A DNA stretch of 64,000 bases from NCBI RefSeq assembly GCF_004027225.2, contig NC_044302.2, positions 37,091,449-37,155,448 of the forward strand, given 5' to 3'. This DNA comes from Strigops habroptila. Lineage: Eukaryota; Chordata; Aves; Psittaciformes; Psittacidae. The position numbers and the translations under genes are program-made. A model generated the notes under the pieces. The model saw nothing but the letters and a program-made list of their open reading frames with translations, did not search any database and was not told the DNA's origin. Shown here in pieces: positions 23,701 to 38,700 of this stretch (positions are counted from its first letter, which is position 1; each line of letters starts with the position of its first letter).

Positions 23701-26700
23701 CACTGCCTTTTTCTTGATCCATGAGCTTTCTCATCCTATTTGCTAGGACAGGGGAGTGAGAGAGCAACTGGGTGGATGTCTGACTGCTGGCCAGAGTTAG
23801 TCCACCAAACACCTGAAGTGGAAATAAGGTCTGCACATCCACTCTTCTTTTGCTTAGGTTTCCAGTTTAACTCAGCAAATATATTTAGTTTTGCAATTAG
23901 AGGATGGTAAAAAGTAAGAGTCAGGTATAGAGAATTACACAATTGGTGCATTAGAATTTGTTTTACTAAAGTGAAACAGGTAGATTCCAGCCGCTTCATA
24001 CGAAGAGGCTGACTACACATAGAAGTCAGCACCATTTTTCTTAATGAAACAAAAAACCCATACAACCAAAAAAAAAAAAAAAAAAACCAAAAAAAAAAAC
24101 AACCCCAAACCCCAACAAACAGACAAGCCCTCAAACAAAAGTCCCAGGCAGAAAAGTTCATCAAATAATACTTCAGAATTCTCAGCCTCGATGGACAAAA
24201 AATCTGAGATCATTACATGCAATAATCTCCCTTGAAGGGTCTGGTTTATTAGTATTCCTGGCTGTAAGCCCCAGCTCAAGGCAATATAACACGTACCAAT
24301 GCTTGTACTTGGCCTAATTTATAGTCCAAAAACCAGGCCTTTGTCTGGGAAAATATGCCAGGTTCTGGTACCAAATCTAGGGGTAACTTGTCATTTTTCA
24401 AAATACCAGACTGTAGAAATTCAGCAAGAACCTGATTAGTGCATTAGCATTTCCATTATATCATAAAGGAAGTTACCTTTTCCAATTTTATAAGATTAGC
24501 AGTTAACTCATCACAAAGGTCATCAGCATTAATTTGTAGATGAGATCCCAAACCTTGGTGCACTGGATGTCTGTCAAATGGAATGAAGATTTAAGTGTTA
24601 CAGAAGCCAAAAAGAGAAAAACAGAACTGAGAGATACATGTAGATGGGAATACAGTGGCAACATTGTTAACTGTATTTGTACACAAACAAAGGCCTAAGT
24701 CACGTCTGCACTTTTGATTGCGTTTGTAATGTGGTCTCAGTCTCCAGAAGTTTGGATGGAAAACTTTACAACTATTTCCACTGGAAATAAGTTGAAAAGT
24801 TCCTTGTTCTGTGACTTGGAGGAAACCAAAAAGCCCAACCCCTTGACACTGTAGAAGTGCACATTAGATATCTTGCACTGCTTAGGATCAGAGCAACAGA
24901 AAACAACAGGATTTTCTCACGTAAGAGTGCTTTAGAAGAGGGACACAGCATCCTGCTAATAAAAACATGCCAAAAGTGGGAAAATGGCTTTTGACATTGC
25001 CAATTAGAGGTAGGTTTACACCCCTCCTTGCATTATTGGTTTGTATTTGTATTTTAAGATAAAGAACCATTTCTTTCCTATGCCATTATCAAGGACCTAG
25101 CTCTGTCTTCTGATACATGCATAAAAGTCCTATTGCTTTCTACAGAAGACAGGTGAGAGCAGCTGGATCCTAAGCAGCACAGTCATTGTTCAGTATGACC
25201 ACAAGACCATTGTCAGAGTGACCTGTTTGTCATTAATAGATCACAAAAGAAAGTTGAATTAACAAGCACACTTATTCAAGAGCTTGCTACAGGTCTGAAC
25301 CACTTTGCAGACAGTTTTACCCAGCCTGGGTATAGCTCCATCTCGAATTTTATTTCCCCACTCTTGTTTTTGAGGCGGTGCTTTATCAGTATTCCCACTC
25401 ATGTTGCATGTAGCTGCAGGTATTGCACTGAGATTTACAAATGACTTGAAGCCATGTTTTGCAGAGCAGCTTAGAAAAAAACTGTTATAAGAAGAGTCAA
25501 AGTGTTAATGCAAATTTAATGCTGCATAAATCGGTTAGTATTCTCAGAAGTATCCAGTTAACTGCCTTCTCTCCTAAGAGAGGAGCAGGAAGCTGATACA
25601 ATTCACAGTGGCATACCGCTGTGGTGTATGCCCCTGCACTGCCTCTTCATTTGATTTTTGCATATTTTCTATCTATGCAACACAGATTAAAAAAATTAAA
25701 AAATTTAACAATACTAGTTTTTAAAGAGAATAGGCAGTCCAAAGCTTTAGAAAACATTTTACAAGCAAGTCAGATGTATTAGCCCAAACATTATGAAGTA
25801 CCTTCTGTCATCTCAGGCTAATCAAATGATATGAAGACTGAAGACAGAAGTCATATACATTTTCCACAGAATCATTGCTCTGGAAAGGAACTGCTTGCTT
25901 CAGCAGTTTACAGTGAAGTTACTCACAGCTATCTGAAACATGGTAGTACACATGACATATCACATTCGCACTGAAATTCTTAAACAGAAAGCCGGGAGAT
26001 AAGGCTAGAATAAGAACTACAGGACACTGAAGTAGCACGAGGGCACTACAGTATCACAGTTTCTGAAGAAAACAGGTAAGTATGACAGATACTGGAAGAT
26101 ATTAAACCTCCAAAATTTTAGAGTGTATCTTACTCCTTAATATGTGAATCAAAGGATGTGATGGAAATAAGTCGTTCCTCCAACACACTGATTTTATATC
26201 TCATGTAGAAGGTAGAAAATATTAATACACAGACACTGTAAGAGAAAAAATAAGATACATCAGTTAATGGAATCTTTACAGGTACTTGACATTTAATTTA
26301 TTTAAATTGTTACTTGTATATGTTGAATAATAAAGGTACAATTCTGATAAACATCTCAGGAATACCCAAGGGCATTCAGACAGTTCTGAAAATCTGAGCA
26401 TTGAGTACAACTTTACTAAGCGACATGTAAAATAAAATCATTTAACTACTTCCAAGATCAACATTTCCTGAAAGAAAAAATCCTTTGCTTTTAAAAGTAA
26501 AAGGCCTCTTAAGTAAGCCTGCCCCAGCAATTCTACTTCTGAAAAGTATAAAGGCCACAATTCCCAATAATTTCCTTTTTTTGAGTGAAGCTTAGATTAT
26601 ATTAATTAACCCCAGTATTTTGACAATCTTGTTATTAACTGCTAACTTACAGAACTGCATAAAACACAAGTACATGGTTCAGAGACGACAGCTTTTGGGA

Positions 26701-29700
26701 CTTCACTTTGTGGAAGAACCTGAAGGCTTCAGAATGACCTGCAAAGAAAAGAACCAAACGTAAGGTTTGATCAAAGCAGATCACAGCACACAAATGGGCT
26801 TTTGAAGCATCCAACAGATTATATAAACAGAGGGATAAACAAGAAAGAGATTTTCCAAATTTGTGAACCAACGTAATTATGCAAACTTATCTCAACTAAC
26901 TCCAGCTGAAGATCTGCCCTTGACTCCTTACCATTTCCAGGACTGTTCCAGGCTTTTCCGTCACTTCCACGTTTACCATGTGAATCTGAACGGACAGACT
27001 TTGCCTCAGTCTTGGAAACTTTTAAGTGAGTCTGTGTCTCAACCACATGATAATCTGTCAAAAGCAAGATGTTTAATAAAGCTGAAATATGAAGTCAAAG
27101 GAAGTTGTTGTAGATTAAGTTAGTCAAGGAGCAGGGGAAGAGTAGGATTTTAAAAGGAGCACTTATGGACATGGACAGAAAGCAGCAGTTGGTTTAGTAG
27201 CCTTAAAACAGCTTACATAGTAATTCCACATCATCACAAAATATAAAGAAGCACCTGGACTGGAAGAGGATGATGTATGTTGCATTTACGTTTCCAGATT
27301 ATTTGAAAGGTGGCAACCAGTGCAAATTTTGAAGGTTATCACTGAATTACCAGACACAAAAGTCATCTCTCAAAAGGACTGAATATGCTAATGATTCCAA
27401 ATGACTTTAATAGCAACATCAAATGGACATATTGCACCGTTACTTTAAAAAGGAGATTCTAGCTCCCATTTCTTGACCGTTATTTAAATACAGATGATGT
27501 CTTGAAAGAGCTGGAACAGAAAAATTCAATCACAGTTTTATTCAGGCTTTACTTGCACACCCTGGACTGCTCTAATGATGCACAAGAAACAGAATCTCAC
27601 TTGTGACAGATGTGCTCTCCCTCACCTCTCAGTTCTTTTTCGTAGCGTGATTCTTTAACTGTATATTGGTTTCTATTTGTGGAAAAGGAAAACAGGAAGT
27701 TTTGAAGTAGTTATTAGCCATAAAGAAGTAAGACAGCAAGTTATGCCATTATTCAGAAGCATTCATGTGGCAAGTGATGACAGCACAATTTAGTTACTGC
27801 ACAACAAACAATTAAATATAACACACAGTAGATACCAAAGACCAATGAAAGCAAATCATACTGCTGAACAAAAGACACATAGCAAAAAAGAAAAATTAAA
27901 ACTAATGGGACAGAAAACTGCTAGAAAAAGGGCAGTATTTAATTTAAAAGTAAGGGTAAAAGTTTATTATGACACTAATTCTATTATAGTCAAGATTGAA
28001 CCCGGAGTAATAACACCATACCACCACATTAATATATTAGTTGTACAGTAGAATAATACCCTAGGTTTTGCTAATAATATTCAGCAGGTGCTACATAAAC
28101 CAAGTTCTGCTATGCTTATGAACTTAAGTGCAGTGACTTTCTACACAGTATTCCTGCTAATTAGGTGAAGACCTTGAGGCATATGAGATTACAAACAGTA
28201 GTGTTAAGAAGGAACAACTTTGGACAGTATCTTCAAGTGTCTTAAGAACTACAAAGAATAAAATGCGGTTTTAAAAAGCAAACCCACAAAAACACATCAA
28301 AAATAACTTTTTTGGATGATCAAAAGCTACCACAGTACAGAATGTTTTTCATATAGATTAGAAGAAACCACACTGTGACTTGAACTACTTTAGAATAGGG
28401 AGTTTTACTTGTTTGTTTTTCTTTTATGTAAAAGAGGAACATCTCCTACACTATATCTCTGCTAGCATAACTGAGGGAGGATGTGGGAGCAAGATAGCAC
28501 ATTGATAAGCAACTGGATGCAGTAGTGACAAACCAGATCCGCTGCTGACCAAGCCATTGCCTGTTTGGATTGCAAAGGAACTTAATAATGAAAATGCACC
28601 TACTGTGGCTTTGAGGAAGACCTTAAAAACCATGTAACTCTCTAGGACTCCCCTCAGGGGTAGATGACAAGCAAAAGTGAGAGCTAAGCCATTCTCATTT
28701 TTTTGGGGACCCACAATCGCACTCACCTTGGAAGCATTCCAGCTCTGGGGTCTGTGAGCCTGAGCTGCTGGACTCTTCCATCTCTTGTCTCCGCTGCTCC
28801 ACCATTCCATCCAGATCAGAATAGTCTTCATTGAAATCCTGATGGGGAGAAAGAGTCATGAGAAAGCTCAGCCAAGTTCTAAATCTGAGCAACCTTATTT
28901 TCTCTGACCTCTCTTTAGAAACTGAACCAACAATTACAGATTTAAAACTGTTTAACCAGGGACAATCTCCGATATCAAGATGTTGAGACCAACTTAGCAA
29001 AACAAGCTCCCTATGATCACCAGAATTCAAGTCTCATTCCCTGTCTTTATTTAAGTGAAAAGATTAAGTCTCTGTGCAAAAGACAGACTGTTAAATTAGA
29101 CAAACTGAGAAGTCCAGGGCAGACGTTACTAGAATTAGATTCTGGTCATCACATGTGGCTACACAGTTCTTTCAGATGTCTGAACTGGCTCACAGAGGAA
29201 TGACTGCAACTTCAAAAACTGTTCATGGCAGAGGAAGAAGCAACTTTAAGTCAGTACAGAGTGCTGTGAAACCTGACTGCTAAAGAGAGATACGTACAGC
29301 TTACAGACTTTGGAATCTATTAAAGCATATGCATGTATATATGTTGCATGTGATCAGACCAAATTAAACCTCTGTTAATCATTCCCACTGCTTCCTAATC
29401 TTAACAAACTCATGGAAGTTTTAGAAACAGACATCATGATTTCCTTCAGTTTTCTTTCTTCAGACTTTCTAAGTAGTACTTGTAATGAAAGGTGCTACAC
29501 AACAGAAGAACAATCATCTAAACCATTTACCAAAGACAGAGTCATAGGACGATCAGCCCTGAAGCTGTTTTCTGCAGAAGAGGGATTTGAACAGTTGCCC
29601 ATGCTCGTATCCTGAAAAAAAGCAGCAGTGTTAACAAGAACACTCAGAAACTACCTAGAATTTAAAAGCAGTAATAATGAACACAAAGCTACATACCATC

Positions 29701-32700
29701 TTCACTGCCATTGGTACCTACCTCAAGATGTCTACAGATAGATTTTAATAGCTTGTAGGTGGTATCTCTGGAGAGTAAGGAGACAAACATGTACTGAAAA
29801 ACAAAAGTTCCAAAACTGTTTGAGTAAAGGCATACAGTAAAAGATTTCTTTTATGTAAATAAAACTGACAGATAATTTTGCTGATCAAGTAACTATTACC
29901 AAGAACTTACATATAGCAGGAAAACCTTCCACTCCTTCTAAGCCTATGACCTGAGGTTAATCACAAGAAACACAGAACAGGCACATAAAAGTTAGCATGT
30001 TCCACTGCAGGGATTGCAGCATAGCCCAGATCTGTTTTTTTTAAAAAAACAACACTTTCCACACTTTTTTTATCTACCCCTTAAAAACAAAACAAAGCAA
30101 AAAAAAAAAAAAAAAAAGAAAAACCAACCAAAAAACGCACAACCAAAACTGAAACCAAAAACAAACACCAAAAAAACCCCAACCAAAACCCAACCCCAAA
30201 AAACTAAAAACCCACACAAATCAACTACCACAACTCAATTTTTGTACAGCCTCCTGCATTCACAAGATGTTTGTGCAATGAAACTGGGCTGGTTCTAAAG
30301 CTGCACTTAGACTAATCACATTTCCTACTCACTTATGCAACTGTGTTTCATCACTGAGTACCACTGTAGGCAACTATATTTTCTGCATCTAAGATATTGC
30401 TGGTCAGGCAAGAGACCCAAGTAAATGAAAGAATACTGTCAGAGATGCCAACAAGGCAGGAATCCTTGTGCATGCAATTCCTGACCCAGCTGACTCAGTT
30501 TCCCCAGCGCTCCTACACAGCAGTCTTGGAGAACAGGAAATGAGAGATTACAGAGAGCAGGTGGCAACTATTGATTCTGTTTCTTATTTTCTCACCAAAT
30601 CCTAGGAAAAAAGACAGCGAGCGAGAGGAAAAAAAAAAAAAAAAAAAATGGTCATTGCCTGTTACAGAGGGGGCAAAAGCTAGAATCCCCTAAGAAACCA
30701 GTTCCTCCAAGGTCCTGAGTCTAACTGCCCACATGTGACCAACTCCTATAGCTGTTTAAGTGGTCATCTGGCACTTTCAAGAATCCCCCATTATACTGCC
30801 AAGTTGGGGGGGGGAAAGGGAGTGGGAAAAGTAGAAACAAAAAGGAAAAAGAAAGCAGCTAGAGTGCAATCAGCTTCGCTCTCTACTAGTACTTACCCTA
30901 TCTGTGACTGTTGCTATGATCAGAGCATTTGGCACAAGAAGGGCAGTTTTGGTTTTCTTCAAAAGTGTCACCGAGAGCACAGGTATACTAATCTAAAATG
31001 AGATCAACATAGCATTAGAGGCCCAATATGCACATACAAATCTGCATGCTCTTTCACAAGGAGGCAGGCTACCAACTGTGATAAGGCAATTCTTCAACAC
31101 TCTTCAATTAAAGATTTCTCCACTATGTCCCTGATTATTAATATTTCATATGGAACATGTATGGTTTCAGATTCTTATTTCTTAACTATTTCTACTTCTG
31201 TTTTTATTAGGTGCCAATCCAGGCTTTTGTTTGTGTCTTCCCTTCCCTGACTCTTACAAGACTACTTTAGCTTTTCTTCTTGAACTGGACATTGTATCAT
31301 TCCACATAGTTTTCGTAACACTTTTAAAAACAGCTTTTTCTGGGAGTGGAGAGAATGGAGCAGCTACAACCTATGTTTGACAGGAAAAACTCAGAATCCT
31401 CAAGCAGTCAGAACAGAATCTGCATAACTTCAAAAAGTCAAAACCACAAATCAAAACAAAACCAAACCAGCAGGATTTTTAGCAAAAATCCTGCTAGCAG
31501 TAATGATAAAAAAGCCGTTTAGAAGTTTTGCAATTGGTTCAGTTCACCTCAAAGAACTTCACATCAGAGACATTAATGGCATTCTACTGCTTGCTATTTT
31601 GATAGATAACATTACTGTCATCAAGACTAAAGTGTACTCAAGTAGGATTAAGCACTTGCTTACTGCACTGTTACCTCAGCATTAGATTAAAATGGCAAAA
31701 TCATTGCAAAGTACTTTATTTTTATCTGGAGTAATAATTACTTCAGGAAACAAGGCTTACCTGTAGGCAACTTGGAGAGCAACTAAAATGTGTAAGAAAA
31801 TGCTTAACTCCAGGAAAGACTCAAGGCCAATATATATATACAAATCAAAACCACCTGGAATGACAGTGATGTCTTTCAAAGCCTATTCAATCCTGCAGAA
31901 CCAGTCTTTTATTATCGAATATGCAGTGTTTACACTGCGGGCTCAAATCTCCTGACTTGCATGGCTATTCCCTCCACCAAATCTTTCAAGAAAAAAAATT
32001 CTGCAGGTAGAAGAATTCATGTTGAAAAATTTATTAGAACATGTAGACCTGTCTTGGAAACTTTGTCAGTGTATCTGACTACTACGCATGTTCCTGTCAA
32101 ACTTGATTTCCTCCTTCCGTTATATTTTTTTTCACTATATAGCTGATTTTCCTGCTTTTTTGTTGATGGTATTCCTAAAAACTTGTGCCTGCTGTACATG
32201 ACAGAAAAGAAGTTTTAAGTGTGTGTTGCAGGCATAGAGAAAGATAGAAGGAAGTAAATGATCAGGTGTATCTCCATTCTTAATTTTCTCTGCAATGTTT
32301 TTTGAAAACAATGACCTAGAATTGAATAATTTGGAATATCACTTTAGCCACATCCACAAATACTGTCTACTCTACTCTATCATGTAATATGTTTCTCCTT
32401 TTCACTGTAAACACAAATATGCATACACCTCTGCATTTAAAACCCTCTTGACAAAGATAATTTTTCTAGTATATCATCATTATTATTCTGCTTCTTTTTT
32501 TCCCAGAACTTACTTGCTAAGGTTCTGCTCGATTTTTGTAAATATTTAGGTTAGTCTGAATTTAGAAAGCTGTCCCACAGTTTGAAGTAGTCTATTTCTG
32601 GTGAACAAGGGATTGCTAGGTTGGCCATATCTGCCCCAAGAAAGCATAAATGATGATCTTGTACATTAGGATCTTCCTGACTGTTCACGTCTCATTTCTG

Positions 32701-35700
32701 CTCTTTATACTAGGCTCACAAGAGAAAACATAGCAAACTGTTTTTGCTTTCCTTATTCTCTATTTATGCGGAACAGGAGTGCTAGAATTGACCCTTAAAG
32801 ACCTTTGCCCCTCAACTCAGAAGCCTCTTTAATTGTCTTAATATGCCTGATCTTTCCTTCCAGTTACCCATCTACAGACTTGTAGTTCTTATACTTCTCA
32901 GCCTTCCTTCCTCCTCTTCCTGCTCTTTTCCACACTTACCCCAAGGGAGACATTTTTGTATAATCTATGCGACACGGGGTTGGCAATGCTCTCACTGCTG
33001 CATGTCAGATCCTTTCCTTTCATCTGTTTGGGTTTTGTTTTTTCATTTTGGGTTTTTGTTTTCCAGACAGGAAGTCCTTAAGAGATAGAGTTCAATCCTT
33101 AATAATAGTGCTCCAGTTTTAATGTGACTTCTGGGCATCACTTCTGAACAGTGACTGTATTCAGTAATACATAAAAGTATTAGTAGTATTCTAGCCTTGC
33201 ATAATAATGTGAACTTCTGGTGATGAGCAAATTGTTAAGGAATAGCATTACTCTTCTGTACATAAAGATTTTACTAACCTTCGTGTCTTTACCAAAAACC
33301 TTGGAATGGAAGCAAATCCAGTTTTCAGAAAGGAATAATTTCCCTTGGTACAGAATTTCTTTCTGAAGAGCACAGGTAAAGCCTGAAACAAATGGATATT
33401 CTATAATCTTTAAGGTAACCACAACCCAAGCCAACTGTTATCAGTTTGGCTTTTGTTTTGCTCTTTTTCCAAAGCTGTAGCATGTATAGGTTTACACCTT
33501 TCGATAAACATTGTCAAACCTTGAAATATTCAATACGTTTAAATAATACTGACAAGCTTAGATTTCACAGGCCTAAGTTCAGACTCGAAATACCTGAAGA
33601 ACAAAGACTGAAATGCATAAAACATGCAACTGGCTCCCAGAAGCCAAGATTTCTTTCTGAGCGAGTACCACCTAGCTTCCTACAAACTTTTTTACTAGCT
33701 TTCAGGTAACAATGTTACGTAAATATGAAGAGTTTAATGAAAAGGTTTTAGCTTTAAACTTTTAGATCCATAGCAGTTATCTAGACTAAGTGACAACAGA
33801 GGTACAACGTGTGTGAAGTAATACAGCTTTTACTTCACAGCCATTAAAGCAAAGCATTTCTCACTCATTAACTGTTTTCAAGACACATTTTTTATACTTA
33901 TCTATGTAGAATTATAACTACGACAGAGAACAGTGGAATTTTTAAACATTTCAAGTTCTTCTCCTAGAAGTGTTTTAGATCTTAAAGCATTATCAACAGC
34001 AAAAACTTCAGCTAGTCACTTAACCAGTGCTGTCTCAAGCAGCGTCTTTAGTAAGGAAGCTCCAATACCAAAAAATGTTGCCCTAGGTTACTCTGCTAAG
34101 AAGTGCAAAGGGGGCTACGATTTCCAAAGATGCCCAGCATCTGAAGATTTAAGTTTTGCAAGATTACAACAAAAAAACCCACTGCAAGCAGATGAAGGCC
34201 TTGTAGCTCTAGGCAGCTGGAGTTTAAGGTTTTTAAAATTTAGGTAGCCCCTCTTGTACATCACCACAGTCGGCAGGAAAAAACATTATTTTAGATCCGC
34301 AGCCAGCAATGACAAGGGAGTTAATACTTACTTTGTTTCAGTGGCTCATCAATAGGAACATCTAGAAACAGCTTATGAAAGTGTGCATTTGCCTTCAGCT
34401 AAAAAACAAGAAAGCCCACACCCAGAGACACATACCTGGTTAGACAGTCTTAGAATCAAGTGACCCATTCCACTTCCTGTCCTCCCAGTTCCTCCTCATT
34501 TTGACCACTTGTTTTACAATAAATTCTCATTTTTGCTATGTGACTATTAAGTCTGTATTCTGCTTATACCCACAGTCTGATGGTATATAACACACTGATG
34601 AAAAAGGAACCTATGCCATTATACAACTGTGAACTATAACATTGCTAAACAAGGGGGCTCTCATAGTAGTTATGTATTTATTCTTACTACGTATGATCAA
34701 ACAAGTCCATCCTCTGCCCTACCTGATTTGAGGCATGTTTTTTCCTTTCAATCTTGGAGTCACTCTTGATATCCATTGTCAGAAGTGGACTATCTGTGCT
34801 GCTCTTTGTCCTGAAGATACAAAAAGACATTCCTTGTCAGTTTGGCCTCAGTTCACTAGTCTTGGTAAGTTACCAACAGGACGTGCTTTTCCATTAAACA
34901 TACTAATCCTTTAATAACTATTATCTGATTCATCAAGGATTATACAGCAATAAAGAGGAGTATATATTACATATAGTATATATTATATAGTATATATTAA
35001 ACCATGCTAACTCTCACTGAAGATCTTCTTTTTATTTAGAAATAATATCTTAAATTACTAGTTGTAAGAAGGTAAAGAAAGTTCAAGACATTTTTACAAC
35101 TTAATCAATGACCACAGTGCTTAGCTCCACATTTGTTTGTTTCTCAGCAACATGTGAAATAGTAATGTATGTTGCTTACTAATGCCAGATAAAATAAGGT
35201 AAAACTTCGTAGCTGAGAGTGCAAGGTAGAATACAGAAAGCTGTGAACTTTTATTACAAAATTTGAGCTCCTTTGCAAAGTCCAACAGAGTAGAAACAGG
35301 TGCACAAGTCAGAGAATGGCTATAAACTGTGTAGTACAGTGCAATGAAATCATTAAGATAGCCAGCAATCCTAGAGGAGGTGAAAGGGAATTATGAGTGT
35401 CAGTTGTATAGGAAGCTGCATCTGCACAGCTCTAGCCATACGTATTGGAAAAAGAAAAACAGCCAAAAACCCAACAACTCTATCGCAGAACAAGTACAGA
35501 GGAAAGTCAGTGCAGATGGCTGGGAAAGGTTTTGTTTGTTTCATACAGGAGAAATTAATAGCATGGACTGTTCAGAAAACAAGAACGTGTAGGATAACGG
35601 TGTTTCATAAATCGGGAAGAGACAAACATTATTCTTGAGAGCCATTTAGTACAGAACAAAAGCATATTAAGCATTTTTTAGAGGTCTTCAGATGCAGACT

Positions 35701-38700
35701 GAAGAGCAGAAGGAAAATCACAACACAGGACTCCTGTACTGAGTGACCTGAAGAACATATTGTGCTTAAGATTCAATGGGAAAGAAATACACTACAGAAG
35801 TTTCCATTACTGCACCTTATCCTGCCCAATAAGTCTTCTTTACTTTCCTAAACATGAGAGGTTCAGGATTTCCAGTAAAAATTGTAACTGTGAGAGGAAC
35901 AGAACCCCCAAGTGTAATGGAGATGAGCTGGATTTAGAAAAGTGATTGTACAGTTGTACAGCAGGACTGATTCAGGTAGCAGGGGGACTTGCTACAGATC
36001 TCAGGTGGCCCCTCACAGAAGAAAACTCTAAAATACACTGTACACATACTTGTGTGCATATGTAAAGCACAGGTCAAACTGAAATGAACAGTGAACATTC
36101 CAAAAAAAAAAAAAAACCAAAAAAAACACCACACAAAAAAAACGCCCTTTTGCCAATGTAACTCAGTTACATTGTGAGAGGTTAAGACTGGAAGGAGAGT
36201 TTGCAAAAAAACCCCAACAAACCTCCTCAAAGATGCTTCAGGAAATTCATGTTTTTTAAATACCTTCCTTGTGACCAAAACCACAGTCAGGCTGACTGCT
36301 GACTTTTGCACTGGCTGCTCAGTTGTCAAAGTGGAAGGGATGCGAAATTTGTATTCAAGCCCTCCCACTGCGATGTTAGTATCATTTTGATTTCTTTTAG
36401 AAGAGTTTCAAACACATTCCAGTTCTCCAAAAAAGGTAGAATGACTGTTTTTGCAGAGACATTACAATAACGATGCCGTATACAGCACAGAGTTCAAAAC
36501 TAAAACTTATGTCATAGTTTTACCATGAACAATCAATATTCCAGAATTAAAGTGTTCTGATAAAAGCTCAGTACTCAAACTGCAGCTCAGTTTGACCGCC
36601 TGTCAAATTGTCTGTGAAAGGGATGTAACCAGTAGTATGAAAGAGTGCAATGTATTTTTTCCTCCAACAAGGAAGCTATGCCAGCCTAAGTCTAAATTGC
36701 CACTATTCTGACTGCCTGTGGTGGGTAACAGCAACCCCTGGAATGTGGCTCTGATTACTGTTTGAAAGTAGGATGTTTGATAAATCTTGCTACTCAGTGT
36801 AGCTTCTTGAAAGGGTTGCAAGCATTCCTTCTAACTGACAGCATTTCTGACATTACCTAGCAACATCAACTTTCTTTCGGTCATCAAAATATTCCATTTC
36901 ACTGGTAGGGGTCTGCAGCAACACAGTAGGCGATTTGCCTGCCTTTCTTTTTTCATCTGTTCCATTTTCTCCATCTGAACTGCATAGGGAAAAACAAAAT
37001 AATTAAAAAAGAAGATAGAAATGTGTATTGCACGATTCATACTGATGTCAAATGGCACTGCAACACGCTGACAATGCAGCACATATTAAAGAATAAAATT
37101 ATGACATATCTTTTATAGTAAGGTCCTGAAAGGTCTTCATCTACTGACTATAATACAGTATTATATACCTGAACAGTATTCTGAGCTCCAGTACTGAAAT
37201 TTCAGCAATGAAGAGAAGAAAACTGAAAAACTGCCATGGGTATTTCAGCGCTCATAAAATTTGCAGCTCTAACTTCCATTCCAAAGAGAATGCCTTGTGT
37301 AGGAGAAACTCATTCCATTTTCAGTACTCAGACCTGATGACTAATGGAAACTAATTTGATTGGTGAGTTTGGAGAAAGCATCCTGTGTGATGGTACCTAG
37401 TGTTTAGCAGATTATTTGTGGCTCAGCATTGCACAAGGAAGCTAGGTCCTACTTTGCCTCTCACTTCACCTTTTTTGTAAGAATCCACCTGCATGATTTT
37501 CACAATAAAGGGTCCTTTCAAAGTATCAAAAGCACTGGTTTTACTTTACAAATGCAGCACTGCTGCAATAGTGTGTTGCCTTTACACAGCACATGCCACT
37601 ACTTCAGAAATTCACGTGAAAGAACTAGACTCTGAGGGCTAAAATATGTGCCATCAGAGCCTTTCCCTGGCTTCCCTTTTCATAATTTTCTAACAAAATG
37701 TTAACTCAGAAAATTTAGAGGCCAAAAGATGTCATTAATAGCAGAGTCTGAAAAATAACAATACTTTAAAATAAGATACAACAAATATATACACACACTC
37801 TCCTTCGGAAGACTAAAGTCTCAAAAAGACTACTAATGCTCTTAGCATTAAAGAAGAAAGCCAAACTATGTTGCCTGTTAATTTAATGCCTGGACTGAAT
37901 TACCCTTTTTACAGAAACTTTCCATTATAATGCTTAATTTCTGCAATTTTACAGCAATAACAGAGCTGATTGCCATCGTGTGACAATGCTTTTACAATAA
38001 ACAGTTTCTTTCCCTATTAAGACAAAAGTTTTGTTGCCAGATATTCCCCAACTAATTTAATCCCTCTTTGGTTAAGAAGGGCATAAAAATATCAGTTGCT
38101 TTGATTATGCTTTGTTGAACAAGCTCAGAAGATACACCTCACATCATCTTGAGATCTAATGAGGTGGTATCCTATCTAGCTGAACTAGAGCTTATGTCAC
38201 AGGATGGAAGTTTTACCTTACTGGTTGCTGGGACTCGTTCTCAAGGTATCTTATGTTTACATAAAGCAACTGTTCCCCTATCTAGTCCTTCCTCAACCCT
38301 TGGCAGTCCCCACCACAGGGACACTGGGTTGACACTTCCTGAGTCACACTTTGTGTATATTTGAAAGGATTACAGCACTAATAAAATCAGTAAGAAAAAA
38401 TCCAATTGTTTCCCCATTTTGCTTCACTCTTGGATCAGCCCCACCTGACTATAAGGCACCAGCATGTATTTTCAGCCAACATAAACTAGAATTAAATGGT
38501 TGATTCAAGAGATTCAAAGCAGAACCCAAACTTTTGTCTGAAAAATCCAAATGAGCAGTTTTATGCCTGTTGCAAACAAGCAGAGAGAACTGTGAACCCA
38601 ACGTGCTCCCTGGTAGCATAACGGAGCTTGTATTCTCTAAGTCTGCAAATCCTGCAAATGTCTTAATCAGAGTCTTGCTATCTGTTATATTTCTGTTCCC

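Larger units (their letters stand above)
24571..28726 (-). other. GRAMD2B introns 9 to 12
   Basis: Introns 27055-28726, 26739-26931, 26236-26650 and 24571-26133. Unique-looking AT-rich sequence. No mobile element recognised. Confidence 0.8.
28839..30896 (-). other. GRAMD2B introns 6 to 8
   Basis: Introns 29794-30896, 29612-29721 and 28839-29530. Intron 6 contains a long A/C-rich tract (30089-30230) and an A-run at 30630-30648. No other gene content seen. Confidence 0.8.

Noticed and set aside
23057..23842. 261-codon minus-strand open frame
   Set aside because: Lies on the reverse of an avian LTR. The open frame follows from the repeat's composition, and the peptide resembles no protein I know.
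24044..24235. Lysine/threonine-rich open frames over A-rich tracts (also 30014-30298)
   Set aside because: Translation of low-complexity A/C-rich sequence.
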